Source: Galaxea fascicularis (Eukaryota > Cnidaria > Anthozoa > Scleractinia > Euphylliidae). From it: a DNA stretch of 64,000 nt. Location of the stretch: assembly GCA_948470475.1 (NCBI GenBank), contig OX419337.1:22600932-22664931 (forward strand), given 5' to 3'. Positions 42,871-54,140 of the stretch are shown in pieces. The notes beneath the pieces were generated by a model that was given only the letters and a program-made list of their open reading frames with translations, ran no database searches and was not told the DNA's origin. Positions within the stretch are counted from its first letter, which is position 1. Every line of letters starts with the position of its first letter. The translations under genes and the position numbers were made by a program.

Positions 42871-44283
42871 CTTGACGTGCTGTGAGTAGTCTGTGGACCT
42901 TGACTTCGAAAACACACGACTTATGTGAAATGAGATTTAGGAATTTTGGACAGGAACAAACTTGTTCCGTGCTGCGCGCCTCAGCAAATAACCGCATCTG
43001 AGGGAAGTATTCTAAAATAACTTCTAAGTCACGTAATTTCAACGAGTTCATTACAAAACCACTGGTCGCGATTAAACTTGCGTTACAGCTATCCACAATT
43101 TCAACCTTTTAAGCCGTTACCCAGGTAATAGGCTTTATACAATTGCGTCACGTCAACATGGATATTTTACCAAATCGACATAACATAAATATCAAGATGC
43201 CAAATAAGATTATGTAAATTTTTCGACAAAAGGAAAGCAAGAGGTGCGCTATGTGGACGTTTTTCTCAAATACAAAAAAATATCATAGTGCTAACAGGAA
43301 TTTAAGCCAACTCTAGCAAGGAAGAGCTGAGATGTCTGTCTTTCCTAAAAGATCGGAATGCTATTGAGATACCCTCAGTTTGCTTTATTTGACTTTTGAC
43401 TTGGGGTGAAAAAGGATAAGAAAGCCTAGAAAGATGTAGTAGACCAGGCTCGTAGGGAGGGAGGTGCGATGGGTGCGCCCGCACCCACCACAGGCTGCAG
43501 AGGTCCACTTTTTAGTTGACCAACAGAGCCAGCATGACACAAGAGAGACTCTCCTGACTGGCCCTTATGCACATCCACTATCTAACAGACATTGATCTGG
43601 AAGAGGAAGTGGATGTGTTTCCTTAGAAACACCCAAGGAGGCTTGAGCTTGGGACACTCCTAAAAGATCGTGATGATCAACAGAAAACCTTGTGCCACTC
43701 GGTTTGCTGTTGATCATGATCTATTTTAGGGAATAATGTCACACAAGAGAGTGTGTCACAATTAATTAGGAATAATACTAATTTTCTATTTTTGTTCCTT
43801 TTTAATTATGACATTATTCCCAAAATTATTATTATTGCTATTATCGTTATTATTATTATTATTATTCTACTTCTTTACGAAAAAAAAATTTTGAAGTTGA
43901 AAAATCTGAGTAATGTTCACATTTTTAGGTTTTCTTTCAGCTGCTTGTTTCCATATCATACTGCCCTCAAAACGCACGAAATGCAGTTTCATACAACATT
44001 GGTTGATATACCGAGAAAGAGCCGCACCGTCCCACGCTTCGGGGCAAAACATCGTGACACGTATAGCGTTTACAAGACTTATTTTCCAGTGTGATGTTAT
44101 GAGTGTGTTCAATGCATTTTAATTGTGGATGTCTCAGCAAATCTAATGATGTTGGATTTTGATAGCCAATCCATGAATTATATGATCTGCACCGTCCTCC
44201 TCCTAACAAAGATCGTTGACTCAACTGACTAATCCCGTTAGGCAATCAATAAGTATTTTCATACCGTCATAGCTTTTTTAAGT
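42871..44283. other. Intergenic, upstream of the TLDc gene
   Basis: Should contain the promoter and 5' UTR of the minus-strand TLDc gene. A hairpin occupies 43656-43733 (CCTAAAAGATCGTGATGATC with its near complement, 30 bp apart), and an ATT-rich patch lies at 43826-43866. ORFs on both strands at 43753-44245 have no splice or family support. Confidence 0.5.
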
Positions 44284-44545
44284 GAATGATGCATATGAAA
44301 GAAATCATATGTGAACTGCAGATATGCATCATTCATTACATATCTTTCGTGGGAACATATGAACCCAAAATTGACCTGCTCCCAACGTCAGAGGCTTCAT
44401 GGCTCAGTTGATAGAGCATCGCACCGGAATCGCGAGGTCACGGGTTCATGCCCCGTTGAAGTCCTGAATTTTTTTTCAGGCTTCTTCGCGCAATTGTGAA
44501 AATTGCGATCACAACTGCGACGATCATTCTTCATTTGATAGTTCT
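44284..44545 (+). mobile_element. tRNA-headed coral-type SINE
   Basis: A tRNA-like head lies at about 44394-44465. Acceptor arms GGCTTCA and TGAAGTC pair with one wobble, the D-arm has GCTC...GAGC, and the T-arm has ACGGGTTCATGCCCCGT. The anticodon loop has C at position 33 where tRNAs have T. A tail with CAGGCTTCTTCGCGCAATTG and GATCATTCTTCATTTGA follows. The tail recurs at 33562-33718 and 52612-52650. Treated as a SINE, not a tRNA gene. Confidence 0.75.
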
Positions 44546-44739
44546 TTTAAGTTTGCGATCGCGTAAATTCCCAAGAGTTGCTGCGAACAAAAATCTCATA
44601 GATTCCCTGGACTAAATTAACTCAGTATTTGAAAGCACTGGTGAACATCTTATGTTTCGAGTTCAGGAATTCTCATTATTACTACAGCGTAATAAACAGT
44701 ACAAATAGTGAATACTACTTTATCTGTTGCAGTTTTAAG

Positions 44740-44830
44740 GGGGCATTACGATTGAATTTTTGGGAAAATGGGTTGAATAGAGAATAAAAGAAGGAAGGGT
44801 AGGAAAAGGGTATACACATACATCAGTTAG
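44740..44830 (+). repeat. Dispersed repeat, copy of 56580-56680
   Basis: An AG-rich block ending AGGGTATACACATACATCAGT shares order and sequence with 56580-56680 (GAGGGTATACACATAAACCAG). Only these two partial copies are seen, so the element ends are unknown. Confidence 0.6.
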
Positions 44831-45937
44831 TCCGCCCATGGGCTAGCGTGCGAGCAAGCTTTCTCGGGGTGGGGGCTAGGAGGAGAAAATGGGAGAGAGC
44901 TTGCAACGATCTCTCTGCGATTTGAATTCCGCCCCTAATGCTCCCTGTGGCTTCCGGCTGCCCGAGATGTCAAAATTTGGCCAATCAGCGCAAACCGGAA
45001 ATATAAGCACGTGAAAGACAAATTTTCCTGCCAACAGCGCTGCTAAAGCATATTCCAAAAAAGAAATGTTTTGGACGAAAACCAAACTCCGAAAGTCCTA
45101 AGAATTACTGCAGATGCTACGGAGATTCATGGAAGTCCATTGCCACAGAGAATTTGTGTATTCCGTCGAACAAGAAAGGACACGAAGGAACAACTTTGGC
45201 ACACGCACTGCAAAAGACGAGAATGGTCGCGGAAAAAAAAGGACCTCACTTTCTGAGTGCGTCTGCATACCGTGTTTTACGGAAATACGAAAAACCAGCG
45301 AAAATTTTTGGTTTATTGCGGCCACACTGAACGTCGTAAACCCTATGCCGAAGAGTGAAATCGAAGAGTTGGATGTCGCACCAAGGAATGAAGCGAACTT
45401 TGCCAGCCTCACTGACTACACCAGATAGAAGTTCCGGTCAAAAAAAAGATCGCCAAGTCCAAAGGAAACCAAAAAGAAAGAAGCAGAGCAAGGAAATCCT
45501 TCAAGGATCGCAGTTAAGCTGTCGGGCAAACGAAGATGAAGATGCGATCTTGAATATCGATGACATGATTTCCCTCGAACAGTGTCGTGTCGTGGCCGAG
45601 CGAGGTTAGTTATCTACTGCCAGACGCTGCTCTGGTTTCAAATTTAACGGACAATTCAGATATTTCGAGAAATTCTCGCAAGCTTGACGAATTCAAATGT
45701 CCAGTCTTTCTGTCACGTTTGTTTTCTCTTGAACATCACAGCAGGTCCACGCGCGAAACTCATGACGTCAGCGTCAACTTGAATATCGACCAATCAACAT
45801 TTTGCTTCGAAATTTCGATGCAGATATTCAAATGGCAGAGAGATCGTTGCAAGCTCTCTCTCTCCATATTTCTCCTCCTACCCCCCTCCGACCCCACCCT
45901 CGAGAGAGCTTGCTCGCACGCTACTCATGGGCTCAGG
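44831..45937. mobile_element. About 1.1-kb inverted-repeat element
   Basis: The left end has CATGGGCTAGCGTGCGAGCA followed by AGCTTGCAACGATCTCTCTG. The right end carries the complement (GAGATCGTTGCAAGCTCTCT ... TGCTCGCACGCTACTCATGG). The arms are about 80-100 bp. The interior has a 104-codon + frame at 45114-45428 and a second short frame to 45609. Neither resembles a transposase I know. It is probably a non-autonomous DNA transposon. Confidence 0.7.
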
Positions 45938-45949
45938 GTAGCGGGCTAC

Positions 45950-46320
45950 TATTCTTTTTAAATTTTGATTTTAAATCCCTTTCAAATTCAATATTTTCCA
46001 ATTGCTCATAATTTTCTTCCCAGTTACAGTTCATTTAATCAAAAATTAAATCAGTAAACTGCAACTGCTTAACATTCGGGATTCTATTAGCTATTTTGTC
46101 ATAAAATGCATTTCTAATTATTGAATACTTGGAACAACGGAACAAAAAGTGGATTTCATCGTCTATATCATTCATATCACAAAGACTGCTGAGTCTTTCA
46201 CATCTGGGGGTATTACCATGTCTACCAGTTTCAATTCTAAGTTAATGATTACCAATTCTCAGTTTCACTAACGTTTTCCTATTACAGTTTTTCGTAGTTA
46301 TATCAGTGATTTACTTTCCT
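45950..46320 (-). mobile_element. Decayed LINE C-terminus
   Basis: The minus strand, with one internal stop, reads KLRIGNH, then LRIETGRHGNTPRCERL, then DDEIHFLFRCSKY. This is the Cys/His motif that ends many LINE ORF2 proteins (L.IE.GR....R.CP.C....DE.HFL..C). It is frame-broken and truncated, just 30 bp past the stop of the EGF-ShKT gene. Confidence 0.8.
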
Positions 46321-46349
46321 TGACCTTTATTACAACATTTTAATTTAGG

Positions 46350-47771
46350 TTACTTTATGCACTGTAAACAACTCTTCTTGCAGTGAACCAGCATCCAGTT
46401 AGGGTTGTTGGTGCACTCGCCTGTTGTTGCCCACCTTTTGCAGTTATCGTCGTCATCTTTGCACCCTAAAAACAAAGGAAAACAAAGTTTAAGTCTATGA
46501 CGCCAGCTAGCACCACGAGCCTTTACAGCCGGAAATTTATAATACGTGCACTCTTCCTTTTCGCCAATAAAGCACCACAAGGGCTTTTTCCCTTAACTCT
46601 TTAGTTTGTCTCTTTTTTATCACTACAAGGAAGGAGGAACACTGAGAAAATGAACACAGAACCAATTTGATAACAATTGAAAGTGAACTTTTGTGAGGAC
46701 TGACTGACATCCTAAAGTTTCACCTTGTCCATTATTGAAAGTGAATGTTGAGCAACTGAACTTTTTCTTGCCACCTACCTTCACAATAGTTACAACTTTT
46801 TCTGCACTTTCTTAACATATAATGTGGATTTTTCGTACATTCACCAATTGATGCCCAGTAAACACACAACTGGTGGTCATCTTGACAGTCTTAAAGCAAA
46901 GAAAAAAAAAAGAGAAATTTCTTAGAGATCAAATTACCAATGGTCGCCAGAACACCACTACATAATTGGAAAGACTACTGTAACGTTAATGGCTAAGATT
47001 ATAGAAGTTAAAATTTGACTAACAACATCATCAACTACAACAACAAGAAGACGTACCGCAAATAAAGTTAAGAAAATTAACGCGCTTCTTCCCACACAAC
47101 CCCCCCCCCCCCCATAGTAACCTTATGTGACGTGATAATGCTTAAGTCAAGAGTTGCAAGCTGAACTATTTACATGTATAGTTCTTGGCCTCAAACGACA
47201 GACCTTTTGTTATGCAAACCTTTGTGAGCCTCCCTAAAGTACTCCAATTTAAACACACTCACGCTATTTCAAGTAATTACTTTCCAGTGTTCTGTAATTA
47301 AGGTGAAAGGAATGAATTAACGGTGATGATGACAGTGACGATAATGATGAATTTGCTGTGGTTTTCAAAACCACAAGAATATGATGGTAATAATAATGAT
47401 GTTGTTGATAGTTATGATAATGATAATGGCTATGGTCATAGTGATGAAAGTTATGATGATGATGATGATGATGACGGAGCTCATAGCGCTAAAGGCGGCA
47501 CTCGGAGCACAATGGGTAAGAAGAAATGGTAATCCATCGGAGGGAGAAATTTGAGTCATGACGTCACTGAACGTCCGTCCGTACGTACATTCTTACGCAC
47601 ATCCACACCTTCCACGTGAGCCAATGCGAAATGTCACACTCGCGATGTTGGCTACCTGCGTTTTTCAGCGGGAAAAATACAACAGGGGAACAAAATCTCA
47701 ATCTTTTATCGGATATTTTTATTGCTTTTTAAACGCTAAATTTTATTGAAGGCAGATAATAGGTGATAGTT

Positions 47772-47809
<38 letters not shown>

Positions 47810-48234
47810 AATGGTGTTGACGATGATGATTATTAGTAAGTTAACTATTACTAAAGTCACGATGATGATCAACATTTTGCCCCTCACCTTTTATTTGGCA
47901 ATGTTTCCCTTTGAAACCTTCAGGGCATGAGCAGATATAACCACCACCTTTCGTGGCCCGACACACTCCACCATTGCATAATTTTCGATTGGAACATGGA
48001 TCCCTATCTGCAAAATTACAAAAGCTATTCTTCTTCCAGTTAGGTAGTCGAGGTTCGACAAGACAATTCGAAAGAGTCCGACCGAACTCAGACAGGCATG
48101 AAGTGCTTTCATTGTAATAGGAAAGGAATTCATCAGAACATCTTACCCATCACCACTTGCTCCCGTCCTTGTACAACTTGTACAAGTTGGCCAGCAACAG
48201 CCAGGAAAAATATAATTTTGTAAAGGTTGTTCAT
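46350..48234 (-). CDS. Secreted EGF-ShKT-ShKT protein, complete
   Basis: Four exons, all joined in phase 1: 48147-48234, 47888-48007, 46779-46889, 46350-46465; 144 aa. Exon 1 gives a signal peptide (hydrophobic core IIFFLAVAG, cleavage expected after about residue 23). Exon 2 is one EGF-like domain (residues 30-69) with the CSCPEGFKGKHC ending. Exons 3 and 4 are each one ShKT domain with six cysteines (70-106 and 107-144); the stop is seven bases after the last Cys codon. ShKT domains occur in cnidarian venom peptides and also as tails of astacins and oxidases, so a toxin role is not established. It lies downstream of, and on the same strand as, the astacin pseudogene, whose family often ends in these domains. 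Confidence 0.82.
47100..47114. repeat. Poly-C tract
   Basis: About 15 consecutive C in the intron between the EGF and first ShKT exons. Confidence 0.9.
47455..47473. repeat. (GAT)n microsatellite
   Basis: Short GAT run embedded in a wider AT/GAT-rich patch (47320-47480) in the EGF-ShKT gene intron. Confidence 0.85.
47772..47811. repeat. (GAT)n microsatellite
   Basis: About thirteen GAT units close to the EGF exon. Confidence 0.9.
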
Positions 48235-49229
48235 TCTGATAATCGCAATCTGAGGAGAGAAAAACGCTGTTTCATGTATTATTAAATGGTAATCGCGAGA
48301 CCAACAGGTAGCACACTAATCTTTCTTGCTACATGTAAATCCTTTGTTTATACGTTGACACAATCTCAGTTATTTTTTTGCAAATTTCCATAACGTTTTT
48401 TTTTTGTACAAAGCAATTATGGTCAGTTGCAACAAAGCTGTGAAATTTGTAAATTCGTTTGTGCCAATTAAATGTCGATTGACGATAATAACGTTATGCA
48501 GTAATTGTGCCATGAACCACAAAAAAATAAAAACTTTAGAAAGGACAGTTTTCTAAATTTCCATTTTGGCGTCCAAGCTATATTTCATCGGACATTCACC
48601 CCTACTCTAATAAAAGAAATTTCCAACTAAAATAACTCGGACGAAAATGCCGAAAACTATATCTAGCTAGGAATGACAAGGAGCATAACTAGTGGAATAA
48701 TAAATTCTAGTTCAGCATTAAATCACAAAGGAGGGACAATGGCTTAAAGACAAGAAAGACGATAAAGGAAAGGCCACCTTCATAAAATTATTTTAGCCTT
48801 TCTTTGTCATCGAGTATTTGGCAATGCATTGACACAGCCACAAAAACATTCTTTCGGATGTAGTTCTTTCGGTAAATTTCCAGTCATGCAAACCTCATTG
48901 TTTCCAACACATTATCGCTATCATCCAGTATCAACAAATGAGCTTGATGAGGTTTATAGACGATATATGCCACTACAACCTGTAGTTTAACTTTACAAAC
49001 TAACAGACTACAACCATCCTAAGTTCTTGTGGCCTGCCAAGCCATTTGCTCCTATTAAATGCCGCCTCCTCGTCATATTGTGTTGTCTCTAAATATCTGC
49101 GTGAGTGGAGTGATTGTAGACTAGCTTGGAGTTGCAAAGTGTGCCTCCTCTGTAAAGAAAAGTGCACTTCCATTGTAAAAAGAAGCATTGAAATGTTGTT
49201 TACATCAGTACCAAACGTTTCTGGAATTA
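48235..49229. other. Spacer between EGF-ShKT gene and astacin remnant
   Basis: Probably the promoter of the EGF-ShKT gene, which starts at 48234 on the minus strand. I searched the minus strand here for the missing astacin exons (Met-turn SxMHY and final LYxC) and found none. No other gene is seen. Confidence 0.5.
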
Positions 49230-49715
49230 CAGTGGACTTGAGCTACGACCATTGTCGGGCCATGAAAATTTGGTCGTATTAATGCAGCTATCAATGTTAT
49301 GCACGAGGTGGGGGACCACGGGATAGGGTGGGGACTTTGATCAGAAACAAAAATTTGAAGTCAAACTTCCTAACCCTTGGGATAAGATTTCAATTCAAAG
49401 TTCCCCACCCTGGGAAATCGTTTTGAGGTCATGTTTTAGCATTGGTCAAACTTCCCGACCCCGGGGCCGACATTTCTGTTCAACGTTTGCTAAAATTCCC
49501 CACGTGGGGTGTGCACGAACGTCCCCACCTCATCCCGTGGTCCCCCCCCCCCCCGCCTCGGGCATAACATTGATAGCTGCATAACGGGGTGTTGGGATTA
49601 ACGGGGCTTTCAAAATAAGAAAATAAGCGGACTTATGCAGTTCGGGCCACAAAAAAAGGGTCGTAATAACGAGGTGCTTGTATTAACGGAGTGGTCGTAT
49701 GGCGGGGTTCCACTG
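49230..49715. mobile_element. Pogo-like MITE with a second MITE nested inside
   Basis: TA flanks (49228-49229 and 49716-49717) and inverted ends: CAGTGGACTTGAGCTACGAC on the left, CGTATGGCGGGGTTCCACTG on the right. Nested inside, about 49281-49583, is another inverted-repeat element with arms GCAGCTATCAATGTTATGC around a G- and C-rich core that includes a poly-C tract. No ORF of note. Confidence 0.8.
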
Positions 49716-50309
49716 TACACCCCAGCTACTCGTGACAAATTTCGATGTTATATATTACAAAATCATATATGTTACACCAAACTAAATATATTCTTTCCGA
49801 GATATAAATATTTTCTCTGTTTAATGTAATCGTCAGAATATAGCTACTTTTTACCCCCTCCTCACCTCCCCTAACGCATCGTGTACATTCTCTCGATGGG
49901 CTCCCTACTCCAGAAGCAAACGGGAGACTGGTACGAGTATCGCATTGACTAATCTGCCTGTTGTAAAGAAAGAAAGGTACTAAGGAACACACGCCATACC
50001 GTCAGATAATGACTCAAAAGTGCTATAAGTAGTCAAAGCAAGCATGTATCACGTATGCTCAATTCTAATCTTGTCGTCTCGAAATTTTTGAGGTTTGTAA
50101 CGTCAGTCGCTTATAGTATATTCGTTTCCAGTGGTCGCATTTTTCTCAGTTTTTCGATGGTAACTGTTATTAATTTGGTGTATGTACACTGCGTTTATGA
50201 AAAAGTCTGTCGATAGGGATTTTTTTTAAACTGAACTCCAGTCATTTAAATATCTTTCCATAAGCTTTGTTAAAATAAGGAAAGCGGAGTCGATTTTGGT
50301 GGGCCAAAT

Positions 50310-50576
50310 CAAATCAACCTTGTTTAACGAGGGTGACACTTAACAGTCCATATGACTGACAAACCTGTGGCCCTCGGACTCCAGATTGAATTGGAATTTA
50401 GAAATGTTGATTTTTTAGGAGAGGAGTAAACCGGAGTACCCGGAGAAAAACCTCTCGGAGCAAGGACGAGAACCATCAACAAACTCAACCCACATATGAT
50501 GCCGAGATCGGGGCTTGAACCGGGGTCACATTGGTGGGAGGCGAGTCCTCTCACCACTGCGCCATCCTTGCTCCCC
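50310..50576 (-). mobile_element. tRNA-headed SINE (reverse)
   Basis: The minus strand gives GGATGGCGCAGTGGTGAGAG (A box) and CCCGGTTCAAGCCCC (B box), then a body with TTTTTCTCCGGGTACTCCGG, a core shared by several SINE families. A related + copy is at 57704-57960. It lies between the last detectable astacin exon and the EGF-ShKT gene. Confidence 0.75.
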
Positions 50577-52142
50577 CAAGCCAGTAGACTCCCTCATTGT
50601 ATTGCTATATATGGTGCCAGGTAAAATATACGTTTCATTAACAGGAGGATGCACGAATCTATGTTTTCTTCCAACTTAGGGTAGAAGAAGAATGAAAAAC
50701 GCCGCTCGAACTGACACTGATCAAACCTGTTGTATAAGATTGAAACTTAATTTCTAAGACTGTGTAAACTCAAAACTCCAAAAGCCGCTCTTGGTCTTAA
50801 TGATGAGAAAATTCTCAACTCAAGGTATCGAATGTTGTTTTGACGTAATAGCAGCCTTACCTTCCATGATGCTATTCTTGTATATAGTGATGTAGTTATC
50901 TCGATCAGGTCGGGATTGCTCGTGATAAAATCCTAACGCGTGTCCTAAACATGGGCAAAACTGGAATGAGATACAGAAGCAAAACAAACGCCATATCTTT
51001 ATGTGAAGTTGGTCGCATGAAAATTCATCAAAGTGGAAAGAAAAAAACACGACGCAAAAGGAAAAGATAACTGACTGCTTTGTTTTATTTTGGATAATCT
51101 CTTGGTTTCATTGGCATTCGCACAGTTACTGAAATTTGAAGTTTTTGCCGTCTACCTCGTTGGTATCCCATTTCTCTGGACTGGTTTCTACCACTGGATT
51201 TTGTGTCTCAATCACGAATTTTTCAGTAAGATTTTTCGTTCGCAGCTATGTATTTGATTGTGTTTTACAAAGTTTTCAAAGAAGGAGGGAGCACACGGAG
51301 TAAGTTTCTATTTAACAGAACTGGCCGCGAAAACTGTGGTCTCTTTGAAAACAAACTTAATTGACTTGGAAGACACACACAGCTTCAATGGATTTCGATA
51401 GCACTATAGTGTTATGAAATAAACACATTCGACTAACTAAAGCGAATGGTCTGTCCACAGGTTATGGGGATGAAGCGAAGTGGCAACAGTAGCCCCATAT
51501 TTATAGCCACCTCACGCCCTATTCCACCACAATGATTCTTCAAAGCGTTGCCTCTAAGGAAACTCTGCACTATGGCTGACTTACCGATCTCATGAGCTAC
51601 CGTTCCTATGTTCTAGCATATATTACCAAGGGATATGTACTGCAGACGGCCTTGGTACCCGACCTCTGAGGAACATCTGCGAGGAAGGTAACATTATAAA
51701 ACTCTTTGAAATGTTTGTCTTTACTATGAGCCAGTGTAGTATTAATGGAGTCAACCATTGATCTTTTTACAGTTCTGTGATTAGGAGGGATAAAGCTCAA
51801 CAAGAAACGATCTAATTTGCTCAAGTTCCATTGTAATCTATTTTCTTCATAACTCACCCTTTTCCGATATGAAAATAAGCATATCCATACTCTCGTTGTC
51901 TTTTGTGGAATCGGATACAGGTTTAACTTGTCCACTGTTTCATTGCTTGATTTAGAATTGTCATCATTTTGGCATTGGATGCTTCAGAGACAAGTGAAAC
52001 AAAGATAAGAAATAACAGCATGTATTTACAAAATATCTTAAGTGATATTGTAAAAAAAACTGATTTTTCTCAAGAAAAAAGGACCATTTTACTTCACTCT
52101 CATTACTTTTTCATATATATTTTGGTCATCCCCCTAACCCGA

Positions 52143-52551
52143 GGGGAGTACTCCCTTGTATGGCCTTAACGGGAACGTGCGGCCCGATAGGGTGTGGTTT
52201 ACTGGGTGTTTTGTTTTAAACAGGGTATCGATTTCATCACTTTCTGTCTTAAACAGGGTATCGCTGCATAACCTAATGGTTTAAACAGGATGAGCTTAGA
52301 TGTTTGTTTATAGAATCCTGACCACAATATGTCAGTGATTGGTGGGCTTCCCTTAACTTTGATAATTACAGCTTATTACACAACAAGAAAAGATAAGTGG
52401 TAACCGCAGAACGTTGTTTCTGTTCATTTGCGATAGAGTTTCTGGGTATTATAAAGTGTCTTAGATGGGATCTGAAAACTCTGAATTCTGTCTTAAAAGG
52501 GATGGGAAATCAGAGATTTGTGTCTTAAACAGCATCTGTTGAGTACTCCCG
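52143..52551. repeat. Inverted-end repeat in the astacin pseudogene intron
   Basis: The ends GGGGAGTACTC and GAGTACTCCCGCCCCC are short inverted copies. The interior has several degenerate AAACAGGGTATCG units. It resembles a MITE but the arms are short, so the class is uncertain. Confidence 0.5.
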
Positions 52552-52611
52552 CCCCCTAACAACCTAAAGAGAATTTGTAAGTGGTTCTTAGGGCTGTTGT
52601 AACATCTGAAA

Positions 52612-52650
52612 TTGCGATCACAACTGCGACGATCATTCTTCATTTGATCT
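52612..52650 (+). repeat. SINE tail fragment
   Basis: ATTGCGATCACAACTGCGAC and the following GATCATTCTTCATTTGA are identical to the tail of the SINE at 44284-44545. Confidence 0.8.
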
Positions 52651-53321
52651 GAATTTACTTGAAGATTACCAAAGAGGTCTACATTCTAGCAGAGGTTGCT
52701 GTTGCTGTTATTTTCCTTTTTGGTCAATTCGGTGTGAAAAATACCAATGTTTGTCTCAGATATATCCCTGTATCAAATTTCTCCATTCTTTTGATTACCT
52801 ATCTCTGGACCAATATGATAGATGAGGACCCCGCCCAGCCAGTTTCGATTTATAACTGAGCCTCTTGTACTTCCTTTGGCTTTATCCACGTCCAGTCCTT
52901 GCATCGCAGCCAGCCTTTGGGCTGAGCTCAGCATCATGTCTCCCTCGAATAAACTTGGGCTCTTTATCCCGATGTTTTCTGCAAAAATGAGGCAAAAAGC
53001 AAAACTCTTCACACACTTTGAAATGAAGAGGAGTGTACGGAGATAAGAAACACTATAACTAGCAGTTGCTGATTAGTGGAAACGCTTCGTCTTTTAATGC
53101 AGGGATGAGAAGAGTTGAATCTGTTTCGCTGACCATGAATATTTTATCCATGTTTTCCAATAGTTGTTAAATCGTACCGTGTACAAATAAGCAAAGATTT
53201 CAATTGGACGTAAGGTCAACTAGTTGGTCTAGAAAAAAATGTGAAACAAACCTTCAGGATTGCCGAAAACGACAGTAACGAAGCAAACTATAACGAACCA
53301 CATCTTTGCAGCAATCTCCAT

Positions 53322-53739
53322 CAACTCACAAGCTAGGAAAAATATCCACAGTCCCTTGCAGTTTGATGTTTCTATTTTCTTTCAGCTGGCCAGTTGTTCA
53401 AACATATCATATTCCACAAGCCGTGGTTATTTGTCTTATGAATAGAATCTGAATACTTCGCAATATTGGACGTCTGACCAAAATGTAAGAAGTAGTTCAC
53501 TAGGCTGCGCTTGGTTTTGTTGGGACGAGGTTCTCTATCTCAATTTCATACTGTTATAATAATTCTTTTAGCCTTCTGTTTCTTAGCGTATGGCTCGTCT
53601 AGCTAGGTATTTAGCGAAATTGTATCACAACACTGCTACACCTTGGCTAGCTTACTTCAGCTAGCCAAATAACACGAAATTAAAGTGTATTTCATTCCTC
53701 AGAATATGCCAAGCTCGTTCACCTGAACAATCCAGCCCA
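53322..53739. other. Astacin pseudogene upstream region
   Basis: Former promoter region of the minus-strand astacin pseudogene. No coding or RNA feature is seen. Confidence 0.4.
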
Positions 53740-54140
53740 ATACAATAATACAATACATTTTTAATAATTCTTCCAATAGGGTTTTTCAGAATCAATTTAC
53801 ATGTGTAAGAAAAAAAAAGGAAAAACATAAAAGGATAGGAAACTAAAATGTAATAGTGTTTACAATTTTACAATATGAAAAAACTAAGCGCAACTGATTT
53901 CAAGTATAGCTTTCTTCTTAGAACATTGAATAGATGTAGAGTTTCTTGTCGGACAAGTGAGGCTATTCCATGATGCTACTGCCCTGTAGAAAAACGACCG
54001 CTGAGCAGTTGCAATGCTATATCTGGGAAGGCTAAGTTGATCGTGATTTCTAGTGTTGTACTTGCACGTTTTTGAGCGCTCTGTTTGAAGTTAAATAGTT
54101 AGGCGTCAGACCATTCAGGCATTTATATGAAAGTGTCCCG
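53740..54140 (-). mobile_element. Decayed LINE 3' end
   Basis: On the minus strand, across at least two frameshifts, GLTPNYL, then HNTRNHDQLSLPRYS, then RSFFYRAVASWNSL can be read: the C-terminal block of jockey/CR1-like reverse transcriptases. It is followed by an A/T-rich tail towards 53740. Not functional. Confidence 0.75.

Larger units (their letters stand above)
50861..53321 (-). pseudogene. Astacin-family (M12A) metalloprotease pseudogene
   Basis: Five exons with intact splice sites and phases: 53252-53321 (ATG and signal peptide), 52799-52978 (prodomain with FEGD, the aspartate-switch motif), 51858-51981, 51585-51676 and 50861-50944. The last two carry the zinc site [12 protein letters not shown] and SRPDRDNY. 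Two in-frame stops break the catalytic domain: TAA at 51923-51925, just before the TCIRF block, and TAG at 51613-51615, just before IGTVAHE. Clear astacin sequence continues in frame on both sides of each stop. The rest of the domain, including the Met-turn, is absent from the 2.6 kb to the next gene, which holds repeats. The splice signals survive, so the loss is probably recent. It is divergent from the intact astacin gene starting at 55844. An assembly error could mimic single stops but not also the missing 3' half. Confidence 0.82.

Noticed and set aside
42871..42915. Upstream extension of the TLDc mosaic protein
   Set aside because: The frame begins at a GTG; the first real ATG is at 42868-42870.
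43753..44245. Overlapping + and - frames of 80-113 codons
   Set aside because: AT-rich low-complexity start, no family resemblance, no splice support.
44394..44465. tRNA gene
   Set aside because: The fold is better than the SMO-intron copy, but the anticodon stem has a mismatch, position 33 is C, and the flanks belong to a dispersed SINE.
45114..45428. Independent host gene
   Set aside because: It lies wholly inside the inverted-repeat element 44831-45937, so it is treated as element content.
48820..48860. Astacin Met-turn exon (minus strand reads VSMHC)
   Set aside because: Only four residues resemble the SxMHY turn; there is no YDY before it, no flanking splice sites and a stop soon after.
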